DNA of 64,000 nucleotides from Avibacterium paragallinarum (GTDB lineage Bacteria; Pseudomonadota; Gammaproteobacteria; Enterobacterales; Pasteurellaceae): NCBI RefSeq assembly GCF_900450705.1, contig NZ_UGHK01000002.1, positions 620,001 to 684,000 of the forward strand, read 5' to 3'. Shown piece by piece: positions 21,741 to 31,043 of this stretch (position 1 is its first letter; each line of letters starts with the position of its first letter). The notes under the pieces were generated by a model. It saw only the letters and a program-made list of their open reading frames with translations, ran no database searches and was not told where the DNA came from. The position numbers and the translations under genes were made by a program.

Positions 21741-23551
21741 GAAAATGTTCATCGTCCATTAGGTACGCAACTGAAAGTGGTAGGTGATGGCGTTGATGCC
21801 GCTAAAGCAAAAGACTTTGAAAGTGCAACAGGCAATATTAATGTGAAAAGTAATGCCACAGATAATAGCTTAACAGTGCAGTTAGCTAAAGATCTGGAAA
21901 ACCTAACATCATCTGAATTTAAAGACGCAGAAGGAAATACAACCACTGTAAATGGGGCGGGAATCACTATTACACCTCCAGCAAAAGATGATGGTAGTGT
22001 TGCACCTTCCGTTTCACTGACTAGTAAGGGTTTAGATAACGGTGGTAATAAGATCACTAACTTGGCAAAAGGTGAGGATGATGGTGATGCTGTGACTATT
22101 GCACAGTTAAAAGAACTTACTCAAGCTGTAACGGGAAGTAGTGATATTAATATCGCGAATAAAGAGGTTAATAAAGATACTAAAGTATTAGATGACGGTA
22201 CCATCTTTGAAGGTGAAACGAGTGGTGATGTTCTTGTACAAGATGGTAAACCTGTACTTAAAACCTATAATGTTTCTGAACAGAAAGAGTACTTGACCAA
22301 CTCGGTATATACTGCAATTAGCAATATGAACGAGCAAGGGATTAAGTTCTTCCATACCAATGATGGCAAAACACAACAGACGAATCAAGCGAGCAATACA
22401 GAAGACTCCAGTGCAAGTGGTGCGTATTCGACAGCTATCGGCTATCAATCAAGTGCTGAAGGAGAAAATTCTTTGGCGATAGGTAGCGGTTCTGTGGTTA
22501 AAGGTGAAAACAGTATTGTTATTGGTTCTGAAGGCAGTGTTCACGGTAGTGATAGCATTAGTGTCGGAACAGGTAATGAAGTTTTCGGGAATAACTCAGG
22601 GGCTTTCGGTGACCCGAGTATTATTAATGCAACAAGCAGTTACTTAGTTGGTAATGATAGTACGCTTGGTTCAGGAGATGAATTGACAAAATTAGTTGAA
22701 GAACGGAAAGCATTAACTCGCCCTACGCGTCTAGGTAAATTGGAAAAGAAAGGTGCAACGGAATCCGATCAAGACTATCAAAACAGAGTCAATGATCATT
22801 TAGAAAAAATGATGGAATATAACACCGCACTTGCGGATTATATGGAAAAACGCGAGGCAATTAATGAGAAAATCACCGCATTAAGTGAGAAAACCCAAGG
22901 TGTTATGGCAATGGGGAATGATATAACTGTTACACAAGGATCAAACGGAGCCTTAGTAATGGGAAGCAACAGTTATGTTAATGTACTCAATAGTGGACTT
23001 GATACAAACATACAAGGTATTGCCATTGGTAATAACACCCGTGTTGATACAAATGCAAGTAGTGTTGCATTAGGTAGTGGTGCTCACGCTTTACAATCTT
23101 TAGAAGCGTTACAAGCTGCCACTGTGTATGCACACGAGCAAGCTGTAGGTAAAGGCAGTGAGGTTATTGGTGAGGTATCTTTCGGTAAAGAGGGAGAATA
23201 CCGCCGTTTAACTAACGTAGCTGCTGGAGCTGCCGATACTGATGCGGTGAATGTAAGTCAGTTGAAAGGTGTTGCATCAAATATCAATCAACAACTGAAT
23301 AATCTTTCTCAAAACATCAGTGGTGTTGCGGCTTCTTCCGCTGCAATGGCGAATTTACCTCAAGCTTATCTTCCAGGTAAAAGTATGGTTGCCGTTTCCA
23401 CGGGTTACCATAAAGGGCAATCTGCTATTGCCTTAGGGGTATCTCGTATTGCGGATAATGGAAACTTGATTATTAGAGCAAGTGCTAGCCATAATACGCA
23501 AAACGACTTTACTGGTGGAATTGGCGTTGGGTATCAGTGGTAAGATAATCT

Positions 23552-23572
23552 GCCCTCTTAGTTTAAGAGGGC
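23552..23572. terminator. Hairpin after the adhesin gene
   Basis: Perfect stem GCCCTCTTA / TAAGAGGGC with a 3-base loop, 8 bases after the adhesin stop. It has no clear T-run, so it may work together with the next hairpin. Confidence 0.55.
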
Positions 23573-23605
23573 GATATTTGAGATACGCTGAAATTTGACA
23601 TTAAT

Positions 23606-23640
23606 AAAAAAGGACAGATTTATTCAACCTGTCCTTTTTT
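23606..23640. terminator. Bidirectional terminator between adhesin and tmaR
   Basis: Perfect 12-bp stem AAAAAAGGACAG / CTGTCCTTTTTT with an 11-base loop and T-rich flanks on both strands, between the convergent genes. Confidence 0.85.
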
Positions 23641-23650
23641 TATGGGGAAG

Positions 23651-23986
23651 CTATTTTTTTAAACGCTCCGCGTGTAATTTTTTTTGCTCTTTCATTTTTT
23701 GGCTGATTTCTTTGCGTTGTTTGGAAAGATCGGCGTTGCGGATAGTGTAGTCATCAACACGGCTTTCATAGTCATCACGCATATTCTCGATGATGATGCG
23801 AATGTCTTCCACGCTCATATCATCGCGGATATATTGGTTTAAATTATCAAGTAAAAGGACACGCTTTTGGTTATCGCGAATTTTGCGGTTGTTGTCCTCC
23901 ATATCACGCAATAGTTTGTTTTTTAAACGATACATACGCACATACTCCAAGACATCTTGGAAAGATTGTTTATTCACAGTTTCCAT
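23651..23986 (-). CDS. tmaR: PTS system regulator TmaR (YeeX, UPF0265/DUF496)
   Basis: A 111-residue, highly charged helical protein (E. coli YeeX is 109). It matches the family along its length: [56 protein letters not shown]. In E. coli this protein forms polar clusters and holds PTS enzyme I at the cell pole. The tyrosine reported to matter there (Tyr72) corresponds to Tyr73 here (RDDYESR). The open frame reaches back to 24079, but the Met at 23986 gives the family start [10 protein letters not shown] link to the PTS gene 12 kb away is only suggestive. Confidence 0.85.
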   Translation of the reverse strand: METVNKQSFQDVLEYVRMYRLKNKLLRDMEDNNRKIRDNQKRVLLLDNLNQYIRDDMSVEDIRIIIENMRDDYESRVDDYTIRNADLSKQRKEISQKMKEQKKLHAERLKK

Positions 23987-24202
23987 AAAGTTAAACTCTC
24001 TGATTAGATTAAAAGGAAATTCAAGCGGGTGTAACCCTGTTGCCTGAGTTAATGTAGTCTTTTTTGCTTTTTTCGTCAAAGCATTCCGCTACTTTTTGTG
24101 GGGAAAATCAAAAATTTTTCTGAATTAAATAAAAGTCGGTTGATTACCGTTCCCTGAGGTGATAAAACTAACAAATTGTTTTATGACGATTAGGAAGTGA
24201 AA

Positions 24203-25285
24203 ATGACACAAGTATTTAATTTTAGTGCGGGGCCGGCAATGATGCCGCGTGAAGTTTTGGAGCAAGCACAGGCGGAACTATTAAATTGGCAAGGTCAGCA
24301 TACTTCAGTGATGGAAGTGAGCCATCGCGGGAAATTGTTTATGGAGCTGATTACGCAAGCTGAAAAAGATTTTCGCACCCTTTATCATATTCCTGATAAT
24401 TACAAAATTCTCTTTTTACAAGGCGGGGCAAGGGGGCAGTTTGCCGCCGTGCCAATGAATTTAATTGGCGAGAAAGGCAAAGCCTTATATTTGACGAGCG
24501 GACATTGGTCGGCAACGGCAGCGAAAGAAGCCCGCTTGTTTTGCGAAGTTGATGAAATCAATATTTTAGCTGAAGGCGAAGAACTCAAAATTGGTAATCT
24601 TGATTTTAGCGATATCGCTGAGCAGTATGATTATGTGCATTATTGCCCGAATGAAACCATCAGCGGTGTGGAAATTTTTGATGTGCCAAAAGTGGGCAAT
24701 GCGGTGTTGGTGGCGGATATGTCTTCTAATATTCTTTCCCGTGAAATTGACATTAACCAATTTGGCATTATTTACGCCGGCGCGCAGAAAAATTTAGGGC
24801 CCGCAGGCATTACCATTGTGATTGTGCGTGAAGACCTCATCGGCAAAGCACGCAAAGCTACGCCGTCAATTTGGAATTATGAAGTGCAAGCCAACAGTGA
24901 TTCGATGATCAACACGCCACCAACTTTTGCGTGGTATTTGTGTTCTTTGGTGTTCAAATATTTGCTGGAACTCGGTGGTGTAAAAGCGGCGGAAAAACGC
25001 AATCAAGAAAAAGCCCAGTTGCTTTACGATTATTTAGATCAAAGCGATTTCTATCATAATTCTGTAGCAAAAAACAACCGCTCTTTAATGAACGTTACCT
25101 TTACCACGGGCAACGATGAACTCAATATGAAGTTTGTTAGCGAAGCCACCGAAGCAGGATTGCAAGCCTTAAAAGGCCATAAAGTGATTGGCGGAATGCG
25201 TGCTTCTATTTATAACGCTATGCCAATTGAGGGCGTGCAAGCCTTAATTGCCTTTATGGAAAAATTTGCCGCTGAAAATCGTTAA
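24203..25285 (+). CDS. serC: Phosphoserine aminotransferase SerC
   Basis: A 360-residue class V PLP aminotransferase that makes 3-phosphoserine (serine pathway) and 4-phosphohydroxythreonine (vitamin B6 pathway). Visible motifs are the N-terminal VFNFSAGPAMMP, SHRGKLFMEL, LFLQGGARGQF, the PLP lysine in AGAQKNLGPAGI and the end IEGVQALIAFMEKF. A GTG at 24197 is also in frame, but ATG 24203 has AGGA at 7 bases and the usual MTQVFNFSAGP start. It leads a serC-hisC-aroA set; an 87-bp gap separates it from hisC. Confidence 0.95.
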   Translation: MTQVFNFSAGPAMMPREVLEQAQAELLNWQGQHTSVMEVSHRGKLFMELITQAEKDFRTLYHIPDNYKILFLQGGARGQFAAVPMNLIGEKGKALYLTSGHWSATAAKEARLFCEVDEINILAEGEELKIGNLDFSDIAEQYDYVHYCPNETISGVEIFDVPKVGNAVLVADMSSNILSREIDINQFGIIYAGAQKNLGPAGITIVIVREDLIGKARKATPSIWNYEVQANSDSMINTPPTFAWYLCSLVFKYLLELGGVKAAEKRNQEKAQLLYDYLDQSDFYHNSVAKNNRSLMNVTFTTGNDELNMKFVSEATEAGLQALKGHKVIGGMRASIYNAMPIEGVQALIAFMEKFAAENR

Positions 25286-25372
25286 TTTTATTTTTATCAT
25301 CAAAGGCTTGTTGATTTATCTAGACAAGCCTTTGTTATTCGCTGTATCAACAATTAAAAACAAGGAACAACA

Positions 25373-26482
25373 ATGCAATTTATTGATGTTGCAAATGAGG
25401 GCGTGAAATCCCTCTCCCCTTATCAAGCGGGAAAACCCATTGAAGAATTAGAACGTGAGTTGGGCATTCAAAATATTGTGAAACTCGCTTCAAATGAAAA
25501 CCCTTTTGGCTTTCCGCAAAGTGCCATTGACGCGATCCAAGCACAGTTGCCCCATTTAACCCGTTACCCCGATGCCAACGGTTTTGAGTTAAAAGCCGTA
25601 ATCGCCGAGAAATTTGGTGTGCAACCAGAGCAAATCACCCTTGGCAATGGCTCAAATGATCTTTTGGAATTGTTTGCTCACACCTTTGCGAGTGAAAAAG
25701 ATGAAATTATTTATTCGCAATACGCCTTTATTGTATACCCGCTGGTTACCAAAGCCATTAATGCGGTGGCAAGAGAAATTCCAGCCAAAAATTGGGGACA
25801 CGATCTGGACGGCTTTTTGCAAGCGATCAACGCGAAAACCAAGTTGATTTACATTGCTAACCCGAATAATCCAACGGGAAATTTCCTTTCACAACAAGCG
25901 CTTGAAACCTTTTTAGCTCAAGTGCCAGCCCATATTATCGTGGTGCTTGATGAGGCTTATACGGAATTCACTCGCCCAGAAGAACGCATTGATTCTTTTG
26001 CCTTAGCGAAAAAATACCCGAATTTAATTATTTCTCGTTCTCTTTCCAAAGCCTATGGATTGGCAGGATTGCGTATTGGTTATGCGGTGTCTAATCCTGA
26101 AATTGCGGATTTATTAAACCGTGTTCGCCAGCCCTTTAATTGCAATGTATTAGCCTTATCCGCCGCCGCAGCGGTGTTGAAAGATGACGCATTTGTGGAG
26201 AAAGTGGCACAAAACAACCGCACAGAAATGCAACGTTATGAGCAATTTTGCCAACAACATCAGTTGGACTATATCCCGTCAAAGGGCAATTTTATCACCA
26301 TTGATTTCAAACGCCCTGCACAGCCTATTTATGAAGGGCTATTGCGTGAAGGCGTGATCGTCCGCCCGATTGCGGGGTATGGAATGCCAAATCACCTGCG
26401 TGTTAGCATTGGCTTACCTGAAGAAAATGACAAATTTTTCACCGCACTTTTAAATGTCTTAAAGCAAGGAACGGGGGAATAA
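25373..26482 (+). CDS. hisC: Histidinol-phosphate aminotransferase HisC
   Basis: A 369-residue class II PLP aminotransferase for the seventh step of histidine synthesis. Such enzymes outside a his operon may also take aromatic substrates. It shows [12 protein letters not shown] at the N-terminus, [23 protein letters not shown], and the PLP-lysine motif [29 protein letters not shown] precedes the ATG. Its TAA overlaps the aroA ATG by one base, implying translational coupling. Position beside serC and aroA fits an aromatic/amino-acid operon, so tyrosine or phenylalanine transamination is a possible side role. Confidence 0.92.
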   Translation: MQFIDVANEGVKSLSPYQAGKPIEELERELGIQNIVKLASNENPFGFPQSAIDAIQAQLPHLTRYPDANGFELKAVIAEKFGVQPEQITLGNGSNDLLELFAHTFASEKDEIIYSQYAFIVYPLVTKAINAVAREIPAKNWGHDLDGFLQAINAKTKLIYIANPNNPTGNFLSQQALETFLAQVPAHIIVVLDEAYTEFTRPEERIDSFALAKKYPNLIISRSLSKAYGLAGLRIGYAVSNPEIADLLNRVRQPFNCNVLALSAAAAVLKDDAFVEKVAQNNRTEMQRYEQFCQQHQLDYIPSKGNFITIDFKRPAQPIYEGLLREGVIVRPIAGYGMPNHLRVSIGLPEENDKFFTALLNVLKQGTGE

Positions 26483-27774
26483 TGGAAAAATTAACACTAC
26501 AACCCATTTCTTTTGTGGAGGGAGAAATTAATCTTCCCGGTTCAAAAAGTTTGTCCAACCGTGCTTTGCTTCTCGCCGCTTTAGCAAAAGGTACAACACG
26601 CGTGAAAAACTTGCTCGACAGCGATGACATTCGCCATATGCTCAACGCCTTACAAGCCTTAGGCGTGAAGTATCAGCTTTCGGAAGATAAGCGTGAATGT
26701 GAAATTGAAGGTGTAGGCGGGGCATTCCAATGGCAAAGCGGTTTATCCCTTTATTTAGGCAATGCCGGCACTACAATGCGTCCTTTGAGCGCTGCATTAT
26801 GCTTAAAAGGGGAAGTGCCTGCGGAAATCATTTTAACGGGTGAACCGCGAATGAAAGAGCGTCCAATTAAGCATTTGGTTGAGGCGTTACGCCAAGTCGG
26901 GGCAGAAATTAGCTATTTAGAAAATGAGGGCTACCCACCCATTGCCATTCAAAATCGTGGTTTAAATGGGGGAAAAGTGCAAATTGACGGCTCAATTTCG
27001 TCCCAATTTTTGACCGCACTTTTAATGGCAGCCCCATTGGCTTCGGGCGATATGGAGATTGAAATCATCGGCGATCTGGTTTCCAAACCTTACATTGACA
27101 TCACCCTCGCGATGATGAAAGATTTCGGCGTATCTGTTCGTAATGACAACTACCAAAAATTCTTCGTGCAAGGCAAACAAAGTTATATTTCACCACAAAC
27201 CTATTTTGTGGAGGGCGATGCCTCTTCTGCCTCTTATTTTCTCGCAGCGGGGGCGATTAAAGGCAAAGTGAAAGTAACGGGAATCGGCAAAAACTCTATT
27301 CAAGGGGATCGTTTATTTGCCGATGTGTTAGAAAAAATGGGCGCAAAAATTACTTGGGGCGAGGATTTTATCCAAGCAGAAAAAGGCGAACTAAAAGGCA
27401 TTGATATGGATATGAACCATATCCCCGATGCCGCAATGACCATTGCCACCACCGCATTATTTGCTGAGGGGGAAACCGTCATTCGCAACATTTACAACTG
27501 GCGAGTAAAAGAAACCGACCGCCTGAGTGCAATGGCAACGGAACTGCGAAAAGTGGGGGCTGAAGTGGAAGAGGGCGAAGATTATATCCGCATTCAACCT
27601 CTCGACTTATCCGCGTTCAAAACCGCAGAAATCGCCACCTACAACGACCACCGAATGGCAATGTGCTTCGCCCTTGTGGCACTTTCCAACACCCCCGTTA
27701 CCATTCTCGATCCCAAATGCACCGCGAAAACCTTCCCAACATTCTTTGACGAATTTGCGAAGATTGTACGATAA
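26482..27774 (+). CDS. aroA: EPSP synthase AroA
   Basis: A 430-residue enzyme that joins phosphoenolpyruvate and shikimate-3-phosphate in the shikimate pathway. It shows the N-terminal substrate motif [37 protein letters not shown] (PEP and inhibitor binding region), [10 protein letters not shown], and [20 protein letters not shown] near the C-terminus. It starts in a TAATG overlap with hisC. An uptake signal lies at about 27,010. It is followed by a strong terminator. Confidence 0.96.
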   Translation: MEKLTLQPISFVEGEINLPGSKSLSNRALLLAALAKGTTRVKNLLDSDDIRHMLNALQALGVKYQLSEDKRECEIEGVGGAFQWQSGLSLYLGNAGTTMRPLSAALCLKGEVPAEIILTGEPRMKERPIKHLVEALRQVGAEISYLENEGYPPIAIQNRGLNGGKVQIDGSISSQFLTALLMAAPLASGDMEIEIIGDLVSKPYIDITLAMMKDFGVSVRNDNYQKFFVQGKQSYISPQTYFVEGDASSASYFLAAGAIKGKVKVTGIGKNSIQGDRLFADVLEKMGAKITWGEDFIQAEKGELKGIDMDMNHIPDAAMTIATTALFAEGETVIRNIYNWRVKETDRLSAMATELRKVGAEVEEGEDYIRIQPLDLSAFKTAEIATYNDHRMAMCFALVALSNTPVTILDPKCTAKTFPTFFDEFAKIVR

Positions 27775-27780
27775 ATAGAA

Positions 27781-27810
27781 AACCTGCCCCAAATGGGGCA
27801 GGTTGTTATA
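27781..27810. terminator. Terminator between aroA and the SDR gene
   Basis: Perfect 10-bp stem AACCTGCCCC / GGGGCAGGTT with a 4-base loop, just after the aroA stop and before the convergent SDR gene. Confidence 0.8.
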
Positions 27811-27824
27811 ATGTAGCACTTTAT

Positions 27825-28673
27825 TTACACCCCACTATATGCAGAGAATCCACCATCAACAGGAATGATGACGCCATTGACGAAACTGGAATATTGGCTG
27901 TCGATCAAAAATAATAATGCCCCTAATAATTCTTCTGGTTCACCAAAACGTGCCATTGGGGTGTTGGTGAGAATTTTATTGGCTCGGGCGGTTGGATTGC
28001 CATTTTCATCAAATAATAATGCCCTATTTTGGTTGCTGACAAGAAAGCCAGGGGCGATGGCGTTACAGCGAATCCCCACTTTTGAGAAATAGACGGCAAG
28101 CCATTGAGTGAAGTTGCTGATTGCCGCTTTGGCTCCCGAGTAAGCAGGGATTTTGGTGAGTGGCGTAAAAGCGTTCATACTGGAAATATTGACGATATTT
28201 GCTCCTGCTTTCCCCATCATATCTTTGGCGAAAACTTGCGTTGGCAATAATGTGCCTAAGTAGTTGAGATTAAACACAAATTCGATACCTGATTGATCCA
28301 ATTCAAAAAAGGTTTTGGTGTTAGCGGGCAAATCAAATTGATGAAATTCGTTGTCGGTAGTGGCTTTAGGGTTATTGCCTCCCGCACCGTTGATTAAAAT
28401 ATCGCAAGTGCCGAAATCTTGTGTAATGGCGTTGCGGGTTTGCACTATGCTGTCTAAATCTAACACGTTGGTTTGATAGGCTTTCGCAATGCCGCCCGCT
28501 TGGTTGATTTCTTCAGCAACTTGGTTTGCTGCGTCCAAATTAATATCCAGTAAGGCGATTTTGGCTCGCGTGTTTGCCAGTGCTTTGGCAAGAAATGCAC
28601 AAAGCACGCCGCCAGCGCCTGAAATCACGATAACTTTATTCTTGAGATTGTGGTGTTGAGCGATGTTGTTCAT
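27825..28673 (-). CDS. SDR oxidoreductase, probable D-mannonate oxidoreductase
   Basis: A 282-residue short-chain dehydrogenase. The NAD(P)-binding GAGGVLCAFLAKAL lies at residues 20-33, NGAGGNN follows the fifth strand, and the catalytic set is Ser (NISSMNAF) and YSGAKAA. The tail (GVIIPVDGGFSAYSGV) is typical of the group. It resembles the H. influenzae HI0048-type protein of the hexuronate (uxu) region, where the SDR sits beside TRAP transporter genes, as here. The D-mannonate/fructuronate role is inferred from that context. AAGAAGGAAAC precedes the ATG, 13 bp after the TRAP gene. Confidence 0.72.
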   Translation of the reverse strand: MNNIAQHHNLKNKVIVISGAGGVLCAFLAKALANTRAKIALLDINLDAANQVAEEINQAGGIAKAYQTNVLDLDSIVQTRNAITQDFGTCDILINGAGGNNPKATTDNEFHQFDLPANTKTFFELDQSGIEFVFNLNYLGTLLPTQVFAKDMMGKAGANIVNISSMNAFTPLTKIPAYSGAKAAISNFTQWLAVYFSKVGIRCNAIAPGFLVSNQNRALLFDENGNPTARANKILTNTPMARFGEPEELLGALLFLIDSQYSSFVNGVIIPVDGGFSAYSGV

Positions 28674-28686
28674 TTTTGTTTCCTTC

Positions 28687-29958
28687 TTAAGATAACCAAT
28701 TCATCGGGACAATAACAATATTTGGGAAAAAGACCATTAATAATAAAATAGCAATGTAAACCAAAAGAAATGGGAGTATTCCTTTAGATATTGATCCTAT
28801 TCCTAATTTTGATATTCCCGAACCTACATATAAAACAGTGCCGATTGGCGGTGTGATAAGACCGATAGATAAATTAATTACCATCATAATTCCAAAGTAA
28901 GTTGGATCGATATGATATGCCCGTAATAATGGTAAAATAACGGGAACAAAGATGAGAACTGCTGGAATTAAATCCATCACACAGCCAACTAATAATAAGA
29001 AAAGCATTAAAATTAGCATCAATATGGTTGGGTTATTTGTAACGCCTTTTAGAAATTCAACCAGTTCCATTGGGATTTGAGCAACGGTAATTGCAAAAGC
29101 GGAAATCATTGCTGCTGCGGCAACAAACATTACCATTGATGTTGTTTTTATTGTATTTAAAAATATTTCTTGGATTTTATTAACGTTTAATTCTTTATAT
29201 AAAATACTGATTATTGCTGCATATATTGCTGCAACAACACCAGCTTCAGTTGGAGTAAATATTCCTCCTCTTAAACCAACAATAATGATAACGGGAAGTA
29301 ATAAAGGAAGAAATGCCTTTTTAAAGGCAAGCCATCGTTGTTGTGTACTTTGTTTTTCTTTGACTGAAGATGTTTCATTTCGATATAAAAATTTCCATAC
29401 TGCCCATAAACCAATAACCATTAATAATCCTGGAACAGCTCCTCCCATAAATAATTTAGTAATTGATGTTCCCGCGGTTATGCCGTAAATAATCATTGGA
29501 ATACTCGGTGGAATAACGACGGAAATGATACCAGTGGCACAAATTAATCCAGTAGAACGAGAAATATCATATTTTCTAGCTGCCATCATTGGAATTAATA
29601 TTGCACCTAAAGCAGCAGTATCTGCAACTGCTGAGCCAGATAAACCAGCAAAAATTAATCCAGAAATTATTACAACATAACCTAGTCCCCCTTTAATATG
29701 CCCGACTATACTCATTGCAAAATTAATGATGCGTTCGGAAATTCCCCCGTGTTTCATTATTTCACCTGTCAGCATAAAAAATGGAATTGCCATTAATGGA
29801 AAATTGTTTGTTCCCATTACAAAGTTTTCTGCAATTAATTGAGTATCAAACATATCCATTTTAAAAAGCATAAAACTCGCACTTAATAGCATTGCTAAAG
29901 CCACAGGAACGCCGATAAATAGAAGCAGAAATAAGCTGCATAAAAATAATACTAGCAT
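28687..29958 (-). CDS. TRAP transporter large permease (DctM family)
   Basis: A 423-residue integral membrane protein of the TRAP dicarboxylate/sugar-acid class, with about 12 hydrophobic segments. Family landmarks are GVPVALAMLLSASF near the N-terminus, NFPLMAIPFFMLTGEIMKHG, GLSGSAVADTAALG, and GLITPPIGTVLYVG near the C-terminus. A strong AGGAGG precedes the ATG, which directly follows the stop of the small permease gene. The set normally works with a periplasmic DctP binding protein, which is not in the window. Given the SDR neighbour the substrate may be a hexuronate, by inference. Confidence 0.88.
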   Translation of the reverse strand: MLVLFLCSLFLLLFIGVPVALAMLLSASFMLFKMDMFDTQLIAENFVMGTNNFPLMAIPFFMLTGEIMKHGGISERIINFAMSIVGHIKGGLGYVVIISGLIFAGLSGSAVADTAALGAILIPMMAARKYDISRSTGLICATGIISVVIPPSIPMIIYGITAGTSITKLFMGGAVPGLLMVIGLWAVWKFLYRNETSSVKEKQSTQQRWLAFKKAFLPLLLPVIIIVGLRGGIFTPTEAGVVAAIYAAIISILYKELNVNKIQEIFLNTIKTTSMVMFVAAAAMISAFAITVAQIPMELVEFLKGVTNNPTILMLILMLFLLLVGCVMDLIPAVLIFVPVILPLLRAYHIDPTYFGIMMVINLSIGLITPPIGTVLYVGSGISKLGIGSISKGILPFLLVYIAILLLMVFFPNIVIVPMNWLS

Positions 29959-30324
29959 TTATATTTCCTCCTGTTTTTTATTAAATAAATCACGAATAAT
30001 AAATATGGAATATAACACAGCTGAAAAAACAGCAATGACATAAAGAAAAGCCGAAGAAATTCCTGTTGCGGGCATTTTTTGAGTATAAGTTAGTATCATT
30101 AATTGGTATGCACCAACAGCAAGAAAAGAAGTCGCAAGGAGAATGAATAAATCAGAAATTATTCTAAATATAAATTTAAACTTTTCTGGTAGTGATGAGA
30201 TCAGAATATCGACAGTTAGATGTCCCTTATCTTTAGCTACAATAATTATGCCTAAAAAGATCATATAGACAAAGCATATTCTTGCAAACTCTTCTGACCA
30301 AGCAATTCCAGAATTAAAAAAATA
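29959..30324 (-). pseudogene. TRAP transporter small permease (DctQ), 5' end lost
   Basis: Only the last two thirds of a DctQ subunit remain. The frame is open from the edge of the IS element at 30324 and reads FFNSGIAWSEEFARICFVYM, then IFLGIIIVAKDKGHLTVDIL, the core DctQ signature, and runs to the stop at 29959. An internal Met at 30264 would give only 101 residues and lose the first conserved helix. The upstream part and any promoter are gone, replaced by the IS1016-like element, so the TRAP system is probably inactive unless transcribed from the IS. Confidence 0.82.
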
Positions 30325-31043
30325 GGGGCTGTCCTAGATAACAACTAAAAAATCTATTTAGGTTAGAATGAACCAATGAGAAAAAGTCGTCTAAGTCAGC
30401 ACAAACAAAATAAACTCATTGAGCTATTTGTTGCAGGTGTTACTGCAAGGACAGCAGCAGAGTTAGTCAATGTAAACAAAACGACTGCCGCATATTACTT
30501 TCATCGTTTATGCCAACTCATCTATCAAAACAGCCTTCACTTAGAGATGTTTGAAGGTGAAATTGAAGCCGATGAAAGTTATTTTGGCGGTGCTCGCAAA
30601 GGCAAACGTGGTCGTGGTGCGGCAGGGAAAATTGCGGTATTCGGGCTTCTCAAGCGCAATGGCAAGGTTTATACCGTTGCGGTTCCAAATACGCAATCTG
30701 CCACCTTGTTACCCATTATTCGGGAGCAGGTAAAGCCTGATAGTATTGTTTACACCGATAATTATCGTAGTTATGACGTGCTTGATGTGAGTGAATTTAG
30801 TCATTTTCGTATCAATCACAGCACACATTTTGCTGAAAATCATAACCACATTAACGGAATTGAGAATTTTTGGAGCCAAGCAAAACGCCATTTACGCAAA
30901 TTTAATGGTATCCCAAAAGCGCATTTTGAGCTTTATTTAAAGGAATGTGAATGGCGTTTTAATTACAGCAACATAAAAAGTCAAATTTCTATTTTAAAAC
31001 AATTGGTTAAAGGGAGTTTAGTCTAGTTATCTAGGACAGTCCC
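30325..31043 (+). mobile_element. IS1016-like element A (IS1595 family), 719 bp
   Basis: The left end GGGGCTGTCCTAGATAAC and the complement of the right end GGGACTGTCCTAGATAAC form inverted repeats of 18 bases with one mismatch. It encodes one transposase. The 8 bp on its flanks differ (AAAAAATA left, AAATATTA right), whereas IS1595-family elements normally make an 8-bp duplication. The element therefore sits at a rearrangement junction rather than at a simple insertion. Confidence 0.9.
30376..31026 (+). CDS. IS1595-family transposase (IS1016 group), element A
   Basis: A 216-residue ISXO2-type transposase. The core motifs are EGEIEADESYFGGARKGKRG (first Asp), DSIVYTDNYRSYD (second Asp) and NHINGIENFWSQAKRHLRKF (the His/Asn-rich third catalytic motif). 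An N-terminal helix-turn-helix-like segment lies around VTARTAAELVNVNKTTAAYY. The frame is intact. Confidence 0.92.
   Translation: MRKSRLSQHKQNKLIELFVAGVTARTAAELVNVNKTTAAYYFHRLCQLIYQNSLHLEMFEGEIEADESYFGGARKGKRGRGAAGKIAVFGLLKRNGKVYTVAVPNTQSATLLPIIREQVKPDSIVYTDNYRSYDVLDVSEFSHFRINHSTHFAENHNHINGIENFWSQAKRHLRKFNGIPKAHFELYLKECEWRFNYSNIKSQISILKQLVKGSLV

Larger units (their letters stand above)
14742..23543 (+). pseudogene. Trimeric autotransporter adhesin, main body and anchor
   Basis: An open frame of 2,933 codons that is the rest of the adhesin cut by the IS. Rejoined with the 5' fragment the protein would be about 3,228 residues, in the size class of Hsf. It opens with head repeats (ALGSTALAFGDRAVSVG), then a neck (TLQHVAAGQISATSLDAING). 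A very long stalk follows with four copies of a roughly 170-residue module (GNVVYTDP...VKSGLGLDG...VATVGDLQALAQAG). After 22,380 head repeats return (YSTAIGYQSSAEGENSLAIG), broken by a charged helical insertion at about 22,680-22,900. The last neck (TNVAAGAADTDAVNVSQLKG) leads to the YadA anchor ending GGIGVGYQW, which forms the outer-membrane beta-barrel. Without a signal peptide this piece cannot be exported. Confidence 0.93.

Noticed and set aside
15752-22448. Several reverse-strand open frames of 60-119 codons across the adhesin
   Set aside because: They are antisense shadows of a repetitive, low-stop-codon coding region; none has a convincing ribosome site or family match.
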